Shown: in pieces, positions 41,547 through 54,885 of the stretch
Layout: the number at the start of each line of letters is the position of its first letter
Numbering within the stretch: the first letter of the stretch is position 1
NCBI GenBank assembly: GCA_024803745.1
Contig: JANJXV010000151.1
Span: forward strand, 992,001 to 1,056,000
Length of the DNA stretch: 64,000 nt
From: Megascapheus bottae
Taxonomy: Eukaryota; Chordata; Mammalia; Rodentia; Geomyidae
Direction: 5' to 3'
Position numbers and translations under genes: made by a program
Notes under the pieces: model-generated
The model's database searches: none
Told to the model about the DNA's origin: nothing
The model's input: the letters and a program-made list of their open reading frames with translations, nothing else

Positions 41547-43090
41547 ATGACTTCACACAACTCCATTCGATGCCTTCACACACCTCCATTCTGTGACTTC
41601 ACACACCACCATTGTTTGACTTCACACACCTCCATTTTTGGACTTCACACACCTCCATTCCATGACTTCACACATCTCCATTTTATAAGTTCGCACACCT
41701 CCATTTTGACTTCACACACCTCCATTCTGTGACTTCACACACCTTCATTCTACTTCAGAAACATCCATTCTATGACTTCACACACCTCCATTCTATGACT
41801 TCACAAACCTCCATTCTGTGTCTTCACACAACTCCATTCTGAGTTCACACACCTCAATTCTCTGACTTCACACACCTCAATTCTGGCTTCACACACCTCC
41901 ATTCTATGACTTCACACAATTCCTTTCTATGACTTCACACACCTCCATTATGATTTCACACAGCTTCATTCTATGACTTCACACACCTCCAATCTGTGCC
42001 TTCACACACCTCCATTCTATGACTTAACACACCTTCATTCTTACTTCACAAACATCCATTCTATGATCACACACCTCCATTCTATGACTTCACACACCTC
42101 CATTCTATGACTTCACACACCTCCATTCAGTGACTTCACACACCTCAATTCTGTGACTTCACACACCTCCATTATGACTTGACACACCGCCATTCTATGA
42201 CTTCACACACCTCAATTCTCACTTCACACAGCTTCATTCTATGACTTCACACACCTATATGCTGTGACTTCACACACCTCCATTCTGTGAGTTCACACAC
42301 CTCCATTCTGACTTCACACACCTCCATTCTATGACTTCACACACCTCCATTCTGACTTCACACACCTCCATTCTATGACTTCACATACCTCCATTCTATG
42401 ATTTCACACACCTCCGTTTTGACTTCACACACCTCCATTCCAAGACTTCACACACCTCCATTCGATGACTTCACACACCTCCATTCTTTGACTTCACATA
42501 CCTCCATTCTATGATTTCACACACCTCCGTTTTGACTTCACACACCTCCAATCTGTGACTTCACATACCTCAATTCTGTTACTTCACACACCTCCATTAT
42601 GACTTCACACACCTCCATTCTATGACTTCACACACCTCCATTCTATGACTTCACACACCTAGATTCTGTGACTTCACACACCTCCGTTCTGAGTTCACAC
42701 ACCTCCATTCTGTGACTTCACACACCTCCATTCTAACTTCACCCAGCTCCATTCAATGACTTCACACAACTCCATTCTGTGACTTCGCACACCTCCATTG
42801 TGAGTTCACACACCTCCATTCTGAATTCACAAACATTAATTCTGTGACTTCACACACCTCCATTCTGTGACTTCACACACCACCAATGTTTGACTTCACA
42901 CACCTCCATTTTTGTACTTCACACACCTCCATTCCATGACTTCACGCATCTCCATTTTATGAGTTCGCACACCTCCATTTGGACTTCACACACCTCCATT
43001 CTATGAGTTCACACACCTCCATACTGACTTCACACACCTCCATTCTATGACTTCATACAACTCCATTCTGACTTCACACACCTCCATTCT
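41547..43090 (+). repeat. HOR segment N7 (1,544 bp)
   Basis: It is the counterpart of N5 at +7,515 bp for the anchor, but 398 bp shorter. A private stretch near 42,170-42,560 repeats the CATTCTATGATTTCAC and CCTCCGTTTTGAC pair twice, evidence of a small local rearrangement. It has TGATCA at 42,064. Confidence 0.72.
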
Positions 43091-45140
43091 GTGACTTCAC
43101 ACACCTCCATTCGATGCCTTCACACACCTCCATTCTGTGACTTCACACACCACTATTGTTTGACTTCACACACCTCCATTTTTGGACTTCACACACCTCC
43201 ATTCCATGACTTCACACATCTCCATTTTATGAGTTCGCACACCTCCATTTTGACTTCACACACCTCCATTCTGTGACTTCACACACGTTCATTCTACTTC
43301 AGAAACATCCATTCTATGACATCACACACCTCCATTCTATGACTTCAGAAACCTCCATTCTGTGTCTTCACACACCTACATTCTGAGTTCACACACCTCA
43401 ATTCTCTGACTTCACACACCTCAATTCTGGCTTCACACACCTCCATTCTCTGACTTCACACAATTCCTTTCTATGACTTCACACACCTCCATTCTTTGAC
43501 TTCACACACCTCCATTGTGAGTTCACACACCTCCATTCTGTGACTTCACACACCTCCATTATGACTTCACACAGCTCCATTCTATGACTTCACACACCTC
43601 CAATCTGTGCCTTCACACACCTCCATTCTATGACTTAACACACCTTCATTCTTACTTCACAAACATCCATTCTATGATCACACACCTCCATTCTATGACT
43701 TCACACACCTCCATTCTATGACTTCACACACCTCCATTCAGTGACTTCACACACCTCAATTCTGTGACTTCACACACCTCCATTATGACTTCACACACCT
43801 GCATTCTATGACTTCACACATCTCCATTCTATGACTTCACACCTCCATTCTGTGATTTCACACACCTCCATTCTGAGTTCACACACCTCCATTCTGTGAC
43901 TTCACACACCTCAATTCTCACTTCACACAGCTTCATTCTATGACTTCACACACGTCCATACTGTGACTTCACACACCTCCATTCTATGATTTCAAACATC
44001 TCCAGTGTGACTTCACAGATCTCCATTCTATGAGTTCACACACCTCCATTCTGACTTCACACCCCTCCATTCTATGACTTCGCACACCTCCATTCTGACT
44101 TCACACACCTCCATTCTATGACTTCACACAAGTCCATTCTGACTTCACACACCTCCATTCTGTGACTTCACACAACTCCATTCTGACTTCAGACACCTCC
44201 ATTCTATCAGTTCACACACGTGCATTGTGACTTCACACAACTCCATTCTATGACTTCACATACCTCCATTCTGACTTCACACCCCTCCATGCTGACTTCA
44301 CAAACATCAATTCTGTGACTTCACACACATCCATTCTTTGACTTCACACACCTCCATTGTGAGTTCACACACCTCCATTCTGAATTCACAAACATCAATT
44401 CTGTGACTTCACACACCTCCATTCTATTACTTCACACACCTCCATTCTATGACTTCACACACCTCCATTCTATGACTTCACAAACCTCCATTCTGACTTC
44501 ACACACCTCCATACTGACTTCACAAACATCAATTTTGTGACTTCACAAACCTCCATTCTATGAGTTCACACACCTCCATTCTATGACTTCACACACCTCC
44601 ATTCTATTACTTCACACACTTCCATTCTTTGACTTCACACACCTCCATTTTTTGACTTCACACATCTCCATTGTGAGTTCACACACCTCCATTCTATGAC
44701 TTCACACAGCTCCATTCTGACTTCACACAGCTCCATTCTTTGACTTCACACACCTCGATTTTGTGACTTCACACACCTCAATTCTGTGACTTCACACATC
44801 TACATTATGACTTCACACACCTCCATTCTATGACTTCACACACCTCCATTCTATGACTTCACACACCTCCATTCTGTCTTCACACACCTCCATTCTTTGA
44901 CTTCCACACCTCCATTCTGTGACTTCACACACCACCATTCTATGACTTCACATACCGCCATTGTGACTTCACACACCTCCATTCTATGAGTTCACAGACC
45001 TCCATTCTGACTTCACACACCTCCATTCTATGACTTCACACACCTCCATTCTGACTTCACACACCTCCATTCTATGACTTCACACAACTCCATTCTGACT
45101 TCACACACCTCCATTCTGTGACTTCACACACCTCCATTCC
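43091..45140 (+). repeat. HOR segment S4 (chimeric S, 2,050 bp)
   Basis: The first half is S-type (CACGTTCATTCTAC, CTATGACATCACAC). After CTCCAATCTGTGCCTTC near 43,600 it does not continue as S. Instead it follows the N5 tail at +8,452 bp, with TGATCA at 43,675, TCACAGATCTCC at 44,013 and CACGTG at 44,217. It is therefore a recombinant of an S head and an N tail. Confidence 0.72.
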
Positions 45141-46360
45141 GTGACTTCACACACCTCCATTCGATGCCTTCCACACCTCCATTCTGTGACTTCACACACC
45201 ACAATTGTTTGACTTCACACACCTCCATTTTTGGACTTCACACACCTCCATTCCATGATTTCACACATCTCCATTTTATGAGTTCGCACACCTCCATTTT
45301 GACTTCACACACCTCCATTCTGTGACTTCACACACCTTCAATCTACTTCAGAAAGATCCATTCTATGACTTCACACACCTCCATTCTATGACTTCACAAA
45401 CCTCCATTCTGTGTCTTCACACACCTCCATTCTGAGTTGACACACCGCAATTCTCTGACTTCACACACCTCAATTCTGGCTTCACACACCTCCATTCTAT
45501 GACTTCACACAATTCCTTTCTATGACTTCACACACCTCCATTATGACTTCACACACCTCCATTCTATGACTTCACACACCTCCAATCTGTGCCTTCACAC
45601 ACCTCCATTCTATGACTTAACACACCTTCATTCCTACTTCACAAACATCCATTCTATGATCACACACCTCCATTCTATGACTTCACACACCTCCATTCTA
45701 TGACTTCACACACCTCCATTCTATGACTTCACACATCCATTCTGTGACTTCACACACCTCCATTCTGAGTTCACACACCTCCATTCTGTGACTTCACACA
45801 CCTCAATTCTCACTTCACACAGCTTCATTCTTTGACTTCACAAACCTCCATGCTGTGACTTCACACACCTCCATTCTATGATTTCACACACGTCCATTGT
45901 GACTTCACACACCTCCACTCTATGAGTTCACACACCTCCATTCTGGCTTCACACACCTCCATTCTATGACTTCACACACCTCCATTCTGACTTCACACAC
46001 CTCCATTCTATGACTTCACACAAGTCCATTCTGACTTCACACACCTCCATTCTGTGACTTCACACACCTCCATTCCATGACTTCACACACCTCCATTCGA
46101 TGACTTCACAAACCTCCATTCTTTGACTTCACACAACTCCATTCTATGATTTCACACACCTCCGTTCTGACTTCACACACCTCCATTCTATGACTTCACA
46201 CACCTCCATTCTGTGACTTCACATACCTCAATTCTGTGACTTCACACACCTCCATTATGACTTCACACACCTCCATTCTATGACTTCACACACCTCCATT
46301 CTATGACTTCACACACCTAGATTCTGTGACTTCACACACCTCCGTTCTGAGTTCACACAC
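45141..46360 (+). repeat. HOR segment S' (divergent, end of region B)
   Basis: This is the last recognisable GATGCC anchor of region B, changed to CGATGCCTTCCACACC by a 2-bp loss. It has features of both F (TTCAATCTACTTCAG, CACACCGCAATTC) and N (TGATCA at 45,657). Private changes include CAGAAAGATCC near 45,351 and CCTACTTCACAAAC near 45,634. It ends at the point where the large C/C' duplication begins. Confidence 0.68.
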
Positions 46361-48002
46361 CTCAATTCTGAGACTTCACACACCTCCATTCTGACTACAC
46401 CCAGCTCCATTCAATGACTTCACACACCTCCATTCTGTGATTTCGCACACCTCCAATCTGACTTCACACAGCTCCACTCTATGCCTTCCCACACCTCCAT
46501 TCTATGAGTTCACACACCTCCATTCTATGACTTCACACACCTCCATTCTGTGATTTCACACACCTCCATTCTGAGTTCAAACACCTCCGTTCTGTGACTT
46601 AACACACCTCCATTCTGTGATTTCACACACCACCATTCTGAGTTCACACACCTCCATTCTGTGACTTCACACACCTCCATTCTGACTTCAAACAGGTCCA
46701 TTCTATGACTTCACACACCTCCATTCTGTGCCTTCACACACCTCCATTCTATGATTTAACACACTTTCATTCTTACTTCACAAACATCCATTCTATGACT
46801 TCACACACCTCCATTCTCTGACTTCACACACCTTCATTCTGTGACTTCACACACCTCCATTCTGAGTTCACACACCTCCATTCTGTGACTTCACACAACT
46901 CCAATCTGACTTCACACAGGTCCATTCTATGACTTCACACACCTCCATTCTTTGACTTCACACACCTCCATTCTATGACTTCACACACCTCCATTGTGAC
47001 TTCACACAGCTCCATTCTCTGATTTCACACACCTCCATTCTGACTTCACACAAATCCATTCTATGTCTTCACACACCTCCATTCTGACTTCACACACCTC
47101 CATTCTATGACTTCACACAACTCCATTCTGACTTCAGACACCTCCATTCTATGAGTTCACACACGTGCATTGTGACTTCACACACCTCCATTCTATGACT
47201 TCAAACACCTCCATTCTGACTTCACACACCTCCATTCTGACTTCACAAACATCAATTCTGTGACTTCACACACCTCCATTCTTTCGCTTCACACACCTCC
47301 ATTGTGAGTTCACAAACCTCCATTCTGAATTCACAAACATCAATTCTGTGACTTCACACACCTCCATTCTATGACTTCACACACCTCCATACTACGACTT
47401 CACACACCTCCATTCTATGACTTCACAAACCTCCATTCTGACTTCACACACCTCCATTCTGACTTCACAAACATAAATTCTGTGACTTCACACACCTCCA
47501 TTCTATGACTTTACACACCTCCATTCTATGACTTCACACACCTCCATTCTATGACTTCAGACACTTCCATTCTTTGACTTCACACACCTCCATTTTTTGA
47601 CTTCACACATCTCCATTGTGAGTTCACACACCTCCATTCTATGACTTCACACACCTCCATTCTGACTCCACACAGCTCCATTCTATGACTTCACACACCT
47701 CCATTCTGTGCCTTCACACATCTCCATTTTATGACTTAACACACCTTCATTCTTTCTTCACAAACATTCATTCTATGACTTCACACACCTCCATTCTATG
47801 ACTTCACACACCTCCATTCTATGACTTCACACACCACCATTCTATGACTTCACATACCTCCATTGTGACTTCACACACCTCCATTCTATGAGTTCACACA
47901 CCTCCATTCTGTCTTCACACACCTCCATTCTATGACATCACACACCTCCATTCTGACTTCACACACCTCCATTCTATTACTTCACACAACTCCATTCTGC
48001 CT
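46361..48002 (+). repeat. Region C, left segment (duplicated at 57,045-58,663)
   Basis: It contains a mixture of A-like monomers (CTTAACACACC, CTGAGTTCAAACACC) and B-like ones (ACTTCACAAACATCAATT, GAATTCACAAACATC). It reappears at +10,684 bp (CTCAATTCTGAGAC at 46,361 and 57,045). After a CTTTG monomer near 46,950, missing from the second copy, the offset becomes +10,661 bp. Point differences seen include CAGGTCC/CAGCTCC, TATGTCTTC/TATGACTTC and CTATTAC/CTATAAC. Confidence 0.83.
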
Positions 48003-51000
48003 TCACACACCTCCATTCTGTGACTTCACACACCTGCATTCCATGACTTCACACACCTCCATTCGATGCCTACACACACCTCCATTCTTTGACTTCACAC
48101 ACCTCCATTCTATGAGTTCACACACCTCCATTTGTGACTCTACACACCACCTTTTTGACTTCACACACCTCCATTCTGTGATTTCACATACCTCCATTCT
48201 GTGACTTCACACACCTTTATTGTTTGACTTCACACACCTCCATTCTTTGACTTCACACACCTCCTTTCCATGACTTCACACACCTCCATTCTATGACATC
48301 ACACACCTCCATTCTTTGCCTTCACACACCTCCATTCTATGGTCACACACCTCCATTCTATGACTTCACACACCTCCATTCTATGACTTTACACACCTCC
48401 ATTCTGTGACTTCACACACCTCAATTCTGTGACTTCACACACCTCCATTATGACGTCACACACCTCCATTCTATGACTTCCCACACCTCCATTCTATGAC
48501 TTCATACATCCATTCTGTGATTTCACACACCTCCATTCTGAGTTCACACACATCCATTCTGTGTCTTCACACACCTCCAATCTGACTTCACACAGCTCCA
48601 TTCTATGACTTCACACACCTCCATACTGTGACTTTACACACCTCCATTCTATGATTTCACACACCTCCCTTGTGACTTCACACACCTCCATTCTATGACT
48701 TCACACAACTCCATTCTGACTTCACACACCTCCATTCTGTGACTTCACACACCTCCATTCAATGACTTCACACAAATCCATTCCATGATTTCACACACCT
48801 CCATTCGATGACCTCACACACCTCCATTCTATTATTTGACACACCTCCCTTGTGACTTCACACAACTCCATTCTATGACTTCACACAACTCCATTCTGAC
48901 TTCACACACTTCCATTCTGTGACTTCACACACCTCCATTCCATGACTTCACACACCTCCATTCTGTGATTTCACACAACTCCATTCTGTGACTTCACACA
49001 CCTTTATTGTTTGACTTCACACAATGTATTCTTTGACTTCACACACCTTTATTCCATGACTTCACACACCTCCATTCTATGATTTCTCAGACCACCATTC
49101 TATGAGTTCACACACCTCCATTTTGACTTCATACATCTCCATTTTATGACTTCACACACATTTATTCTTATTCAGAAACATCCTTTCTATGACTTCACAC
49201 ACCTCCATTCTATGACTTCACACACCTCAATTCTGTGACTGCACACACCTCCATTCCATGACTTCACACACCTCCATTCTTTGACTTCACACACCTCCAT
49301 TCTATGAGTCCACACACCTCCATTTGTGACTCTACACACTACATTTTTGACTTCACACACCTCCATTCTGTGATTTCACACACCTCAATTCTGTGACTTC
49401 ACACACCTTTATTGTTTGACTTCACACACCTCCATTCTTTGAGTTCACACACCTCCATTGCATGACTTCACACACCTCCATTCTATGACTTCACAAACCT
49501 CCATTCTATGAGTTCACACACCTCCATTTTGACTTCACACACCTCCATTCTGTGACTTCACACACCTCCATTCTGTGACTTCACACACCTCCATTCTATG
49601 ACTTCACACACCTACATTCTGTGACTTCACACACCTCCATTCTGTTACTTCACACACCTCCATTTTGACTTCACACACTTCCATTCTTTGAATTCGCACA
49701 CCTCCATTCTGTGACTTCACACACATTAACATTGTTTGACTTCACACACCTCTATTTTTGGACTTCACACACCTCCATTCCATGACTTCACACATCTCCA
49801 TTTTATGAGTTCGCACACCTCCATTTTGACTTCACACACCTCCATTCTATGACTTCACACACCTTCATTCTACTTCAGAAACATCCGTTCTATGACTTCA
49901 CACACCTCCATTCTATGATTTCACAAACCTTCATTCTGTGACTTCACACACCTCCATTCTGAGTTCACACACCTCAATTCTATGACTTCACACACCTCAA
50001 TTCTGGCTTCACACACCTCCATTCTATGACTTCACACACTTCCATTCTATGACTTCACACACCTCCATTCTTTGACTTCACAGACCTCCATTCTTTGACT
50101 TCACACACCTCCATTCTGTGACTTCACACACCTCCATTCTTTGACTTCACACACCTCCATTCTGTGACTTCAGACACCTCCATTCTATGACTTCACACAC
50201 CTCCATTCTATGAATTCACACATCTCCATTCTGTGACTTCACACAACTCCATTCTATGACTTCCCACACCGCCATTCTGGGACTTCACACACCTCCATTC
50301 TGAGTTCACACACCTCCATTCTGTGACTTCACACACCTCCATTCTGACTTCAAACAGCTCCATTCTATGACTTCACACACCTCCATTCTGTGCCTTCACA
50401 CACCTCCATTCTATGATTTAACACACCTTCATTCTTACTTCACAAACATCCATTCTATGACTTTACACACCTCCATTCTATGACTTCACACACCTCCATT
50501 CTCTGACTTCACAAACCTCCATTCTGTGACTTCACACACCTCAATTCTGTGACTTCACACACCTCCATTATGACTTCACACACATCCATTCTATGACTTC
50601 ACACACCTCCATTCTATGACTTCACACACCTTCATTCTGTGACTTCACACACTTCCATTCTGAGTTCACACACCTCCATTCTGTGACTTCACACAACTCC
50701 AATCTGACTTCACACAGCTCCATTCTGTGACTTCACACAACTCCATTCTTTGACTTCACACGCCTCCATTCTATGACTTCACACACCTCCATTGTGACTT
50801 CACACAGCTCCATTCTATGAGTTCACACACGTGCATTGTGACTTCACACACCTCCATTCTATGACTTCACACACCTCCATTCTGACTTCACACACCTCCA
50901 TTCTGACTTCACAAACATCAATTCTGTGACTTCACACACCTCCATTCTTTCGCTTCACACACCTCCATTGTGAGTTCACACACCTCCATTCTGAATTCAC

Positions 51001-51597
51001 AAACATCAGTTCTGTGACTTCACACACCTCCATTCTATGACTTCACACACCTCCATACTACGACTTCACACACCTCCATTCTATGACTTCACAAACCTCC
51101 ATTCTGACTTCACACACCTCCATTCTGACTTCACAAACATCAATTCTGTGACTTCACACACCTCTATTTTTTGACTTCACACATCTCCATTGTGAGTTCA
51201 CACACCTCCATTCTATGACTTCACACACCTCCATTCTGACTTCACACAGCTCCATTCTATGACTTCACACACCTCCATTCTGTGCCTTCAACATCTACAT
51301 TTTATGACTTAACACACCTTCATTCTTTCTTCACAAACATTCATTCTATGACTTCACACACCTCCATTCTATGACTTCACACACCTCCATTCTATGACTT
51401 CCACACCTCCATTCTGTGACTTCACACACCACCATTCTATGACTTCACATACCTCCATTGTGCCTTCACACACCTCCATTCTATGAGTTCACACACCTCC
51501 ATTCTGTCTTCACACACCTCCATTCTATGACATCACACACCTCCATTCTGACTTCACACATCTCCATTCTATAACTTCACACAACTCCATTCTGACT
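48003..51597 (+). repeat. Region C, 3.6-kb segment with unduplicated centre
   Basis: The left end has a C anchor, CGATGCCTACACAC (48,063), clearly related to the GATGCC anchors of region B. It is followed by a cassette absent from B, with CTCTACACACCACC (48,139) and CACCTTTATTGTTTG. About 48,716-51,124 has no counterpart in the C' copy. From about 50,280 the sequence follows the 2,036-bp HOR, with CACGTG at 50,828. Confidence 0.75.
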
Positions 51598-52850
51598 TCA
51601 CACACCTCCATTCTGTGACTTCACACACATCCATTCCATGACTTCACACACCTCCATTAGATGACTACACACACCTCCATTCTTTGACTTCACACACCTC
51701 CATTCTATGAGTTCACACACCTCCATTTGTGACTCTACACACCACCTTTTTGACTTCACACACCTCCATTCTGTGATTTCACATACCTCCATTCTGTGAC
51801 TTCACACACCTTTATTGTTTGACTTCACATACCTCCATTCTTTGACTTCACACACCTCCTTTCCATGACTTCACACACCTCCATTCTATGACATCACACA
51901 CCTCCATTCTGACTTCACACACCTCCATTCTATAACTTCACACAACTCCATTCTGACTTCACACACCTCCATTCTATGAGTTCACACACCTCCATTCTGT
52001 GACTTCACACGCCTTTATTGTTTGACTTCACACACCTGCATTCTTTGACTTCACACACCTCCTTTCCATGACTTCACACACCTCCATTACATGAGTTCAC
52101 ACACCTCCATTCTATGAGTTCACACACCTCCATTTTGACTTCACACACCTCCATTCTGACTTCACAAACATCAATTCTGTGACTTCACACACCTCCATTC
52201 TTTCGCTTCACACACCTCCATTGTGAGTTCACACACCTCCATTCTGAATTCACAAACATCAGTTCTGTGACATCACACACCTCCATTCTATGACTTCACA
52301 CACCTCCATACTACGACTTCACACACCTCCATTCTATGACTTCACAAACCTCCATTCTGACTTCACACACCTCCATTCTGACTTCACAAACATCAATTCT
52401 GTGACTTCACACACCTCTATTTTTTGACTTCACACATCTCCATTGTGAGTTCACACACCTCCATTCTATGACTTCACACACCTCCATTCTGACTTCACAC
52501 AGCTCCATTCTATGACTTCACACACCTCCATTCTGTGCCTTCAACATCTACATTTTATGACTTAACACACCTTCATTCTTTCTTCACAAACATTCATTCT
52601 ATGACTTCACACACCTCCATTCTATGACTTCACACACCTCCATTCTATGACTTCCACACCTCCATTCTGTGACTTCACACACCACCATTCTATGACTTCA
52701 CATACCTCCATTGTGCCTTCACACACCTCCATTCTATGAGTTCACACACCTCCATTCTGTCTTCACACACCTCCATTCTATGACATCACACACCTCCATT
52801 CTGACTTCACACATCTCCATTCTATAACTTCACACAACTCCATTCTGATT
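51598..52850 (+). repeat. Region C HOR, shortened unit (1,253 bp)
   Basis: This is a 2,036-bp unit with 783 bp removed. After CCATTTTGACTTCACAC near 52,130 it passes directly to ACTTCACAAACATCAATT. The next unit has the long stretch through CATTATAGGACTTCAC and CACACGTGCATTG between these points. Its anchor reads TTAGATGACTACACAC where the neighbouring units have TTAGATGCC. It is duplicated at 59,850-61,102 with no length change. Confidence 0.85.
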
Positions 52851-54885
52851 TCACACACCTCCATTCTGTGACTTCACACACATCCATTCCATGACTTCAC
52901 ACACCTCCATTAGATGCCTACACACACCTCCATTCTTTGACTTCACACACCTCCATTCTATGAGTTCACACACCTCCATTTGTGACTCTACACACCACCT
53001 TTTTGACTTCACACACCTCCATTCTGTGATTTCACATACCTCCATTCTGTGACTTCACACACCTTTATTGTTTGACTTCACACACCTCCATTCTTTGACT
53101 TCACACACCTCCTTTCCATGACTTCACACACCTCCATTCTATGACATCACACACCTCCATTCTGACTTCACACACCTCCATTCTATAACTTCACACAACT
53201 CCATTCTGACTTCACACACCTCGATTCTATGAGTTCACACACCTCCATTCTGTGACTTCACACACCTTTATTGTTTGACTTCACACACCTGCATTCTTTG
53301 ACTTCACACACCTCCTTTCCATGACTTCACACACCTCCATTACATGAGTTCACACACCTCCATTCTATGAGTTCACACACCTCCATTTTGACTTCACACA
53401 CCTCCATTCTATGACTTCACACACCTTCATTCTTACTTCAGAAACATCCATTATAGGACTTCACGCACTTCCATTCTATGACTTCACACACCTCCATTCT
53501 GTGGCTTCACTCACCTCCATTCTGAGTTCACACACCTCCATTCTGTGACTTCACACACCTACATTCTGTGACTTCACACACCTCCATTCTGAGTTCACAC
53601 ACCTCCATTCTGTGACTTCACACACCTCCATTCTGACTTCAAACAGCTCCATTCTATGACTTCACACACCTCCATTCTGTGCCTTCACACACCTCCATTC
53701 TATGATTTAACACACCTTCATTCTTACTTCACAAACATCCATTCTATGACTTTACACACCTCCATTCTATGACTTCACACACCTCCATTCTCTGACTTCA
53801 CAAACCTCCATTCTGTGACTTCACACACCTCAATTCTGTGACTTCACACACCTCCATTATGACTTCACACACATCCATTCTATGACTTCACACACCTCCA
53901 TTCTATGACTTCACACACCTTCATTCTGTGACTTCACACACTTCCATTCTGAGTTCACACACCTCCATTCTGTGACTTCACACAACTCCAATCTGACTTC
54001 ACACAGCTCCATTCTGTGACTTCACACAACTCCATTCTTTGACTTCACACGCCTCCATTCTATGACTTCACACACCTCCATTGTGACTTCACACAGCTCC
54101 ATTCTATGAGTTCACACACGTGCATTGTGACTTCACACACCTCCATTCTATGACTTCACACACCTCATTCTGACTTCACACACCTCCATTCTGACTTCAC
54201 AAACATCAATTCTGTGACTTCACACACCTCCATTCTTTCGCTTCACACACCTCCATTGTGAGTTCACACACCTCCATTCTGAATTCACAAACATCAGTTC
54301 TGTGACTTCACACACCTCCATTCTATGACTTCACACACCTCCATACTACGACTTCACACACCTCCATTCTATGACTTCACAAACCTCCATTCTGACTTCA
54401 CACACCTCCATTCTGACTTCACAAACATCAATTCTGTGACTTCACACACCTCCATTTTTTGACTTCACACATCTCCATTGTGAGTTCACACACCTCCATT
54501 CTATGACTTCACACACCTCCATTCTGACTTCACACAGCTCCATTCTATGACTTCACACACCTCCATTCTGTGCCTTCAACATCTACATTTTATGACTTAA
54601 CACACCTTCATTCTTTCTTCACAAACATTCATTCTATGACTTCACACACCTCCATTCTATGACTTCACACACCTCCATTCTATGACTTCCACACCTCCAT
54701 TCTGTGACTTCACACACCACCATTCTATGACTTCACATACCTCCATTGTGCCTTCACACACCTCCATTCTATGAGTTCACACACCTCCATTCTGTCTTCA
54801 CACACCTCCATTCTATGACATCACACACCTCCATTCTGACTTCACACATCTCCATTCTATAACTTCACACAACTCCATTCTGACT
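52851..54885 (+). repeat. Region C 2,036-bp HOR, copy with 1-bp deletion (2,035 bp)
   Basis: This is a full unit from one TTAGATGCCTACACAC anchor to the next. A single C is missing at 54,161-54,170 (CACCTCATTC), which explains the 2,035-bp length. The same deletion is in the C' copy at 62,413-62,422 but not in the next unit. The unit carries CTCTACACACCACC, an A2-like stretch with CTTCAGAAACATCC and ATAGGACTTCACGCAC, and CACGTG at 54,117. Confidence 0.87.

Noticed and set aside
48003..48197. A 64-codon minus-strand open frame rich in Cys, Glu and Trp, repeated at 51,598, 52,851, 54,886, 58,664, 59,850, 61,103 and 63,138
   Set aside because: It is the antisense of the region-C anchor cassette. 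It arises because the 21-bp and irregular monomers there delay the stop codon, and it repeats with the 2,036-bp HOR and the large duplication. No codon-like substitution pattern or flanking gene signals are seen.
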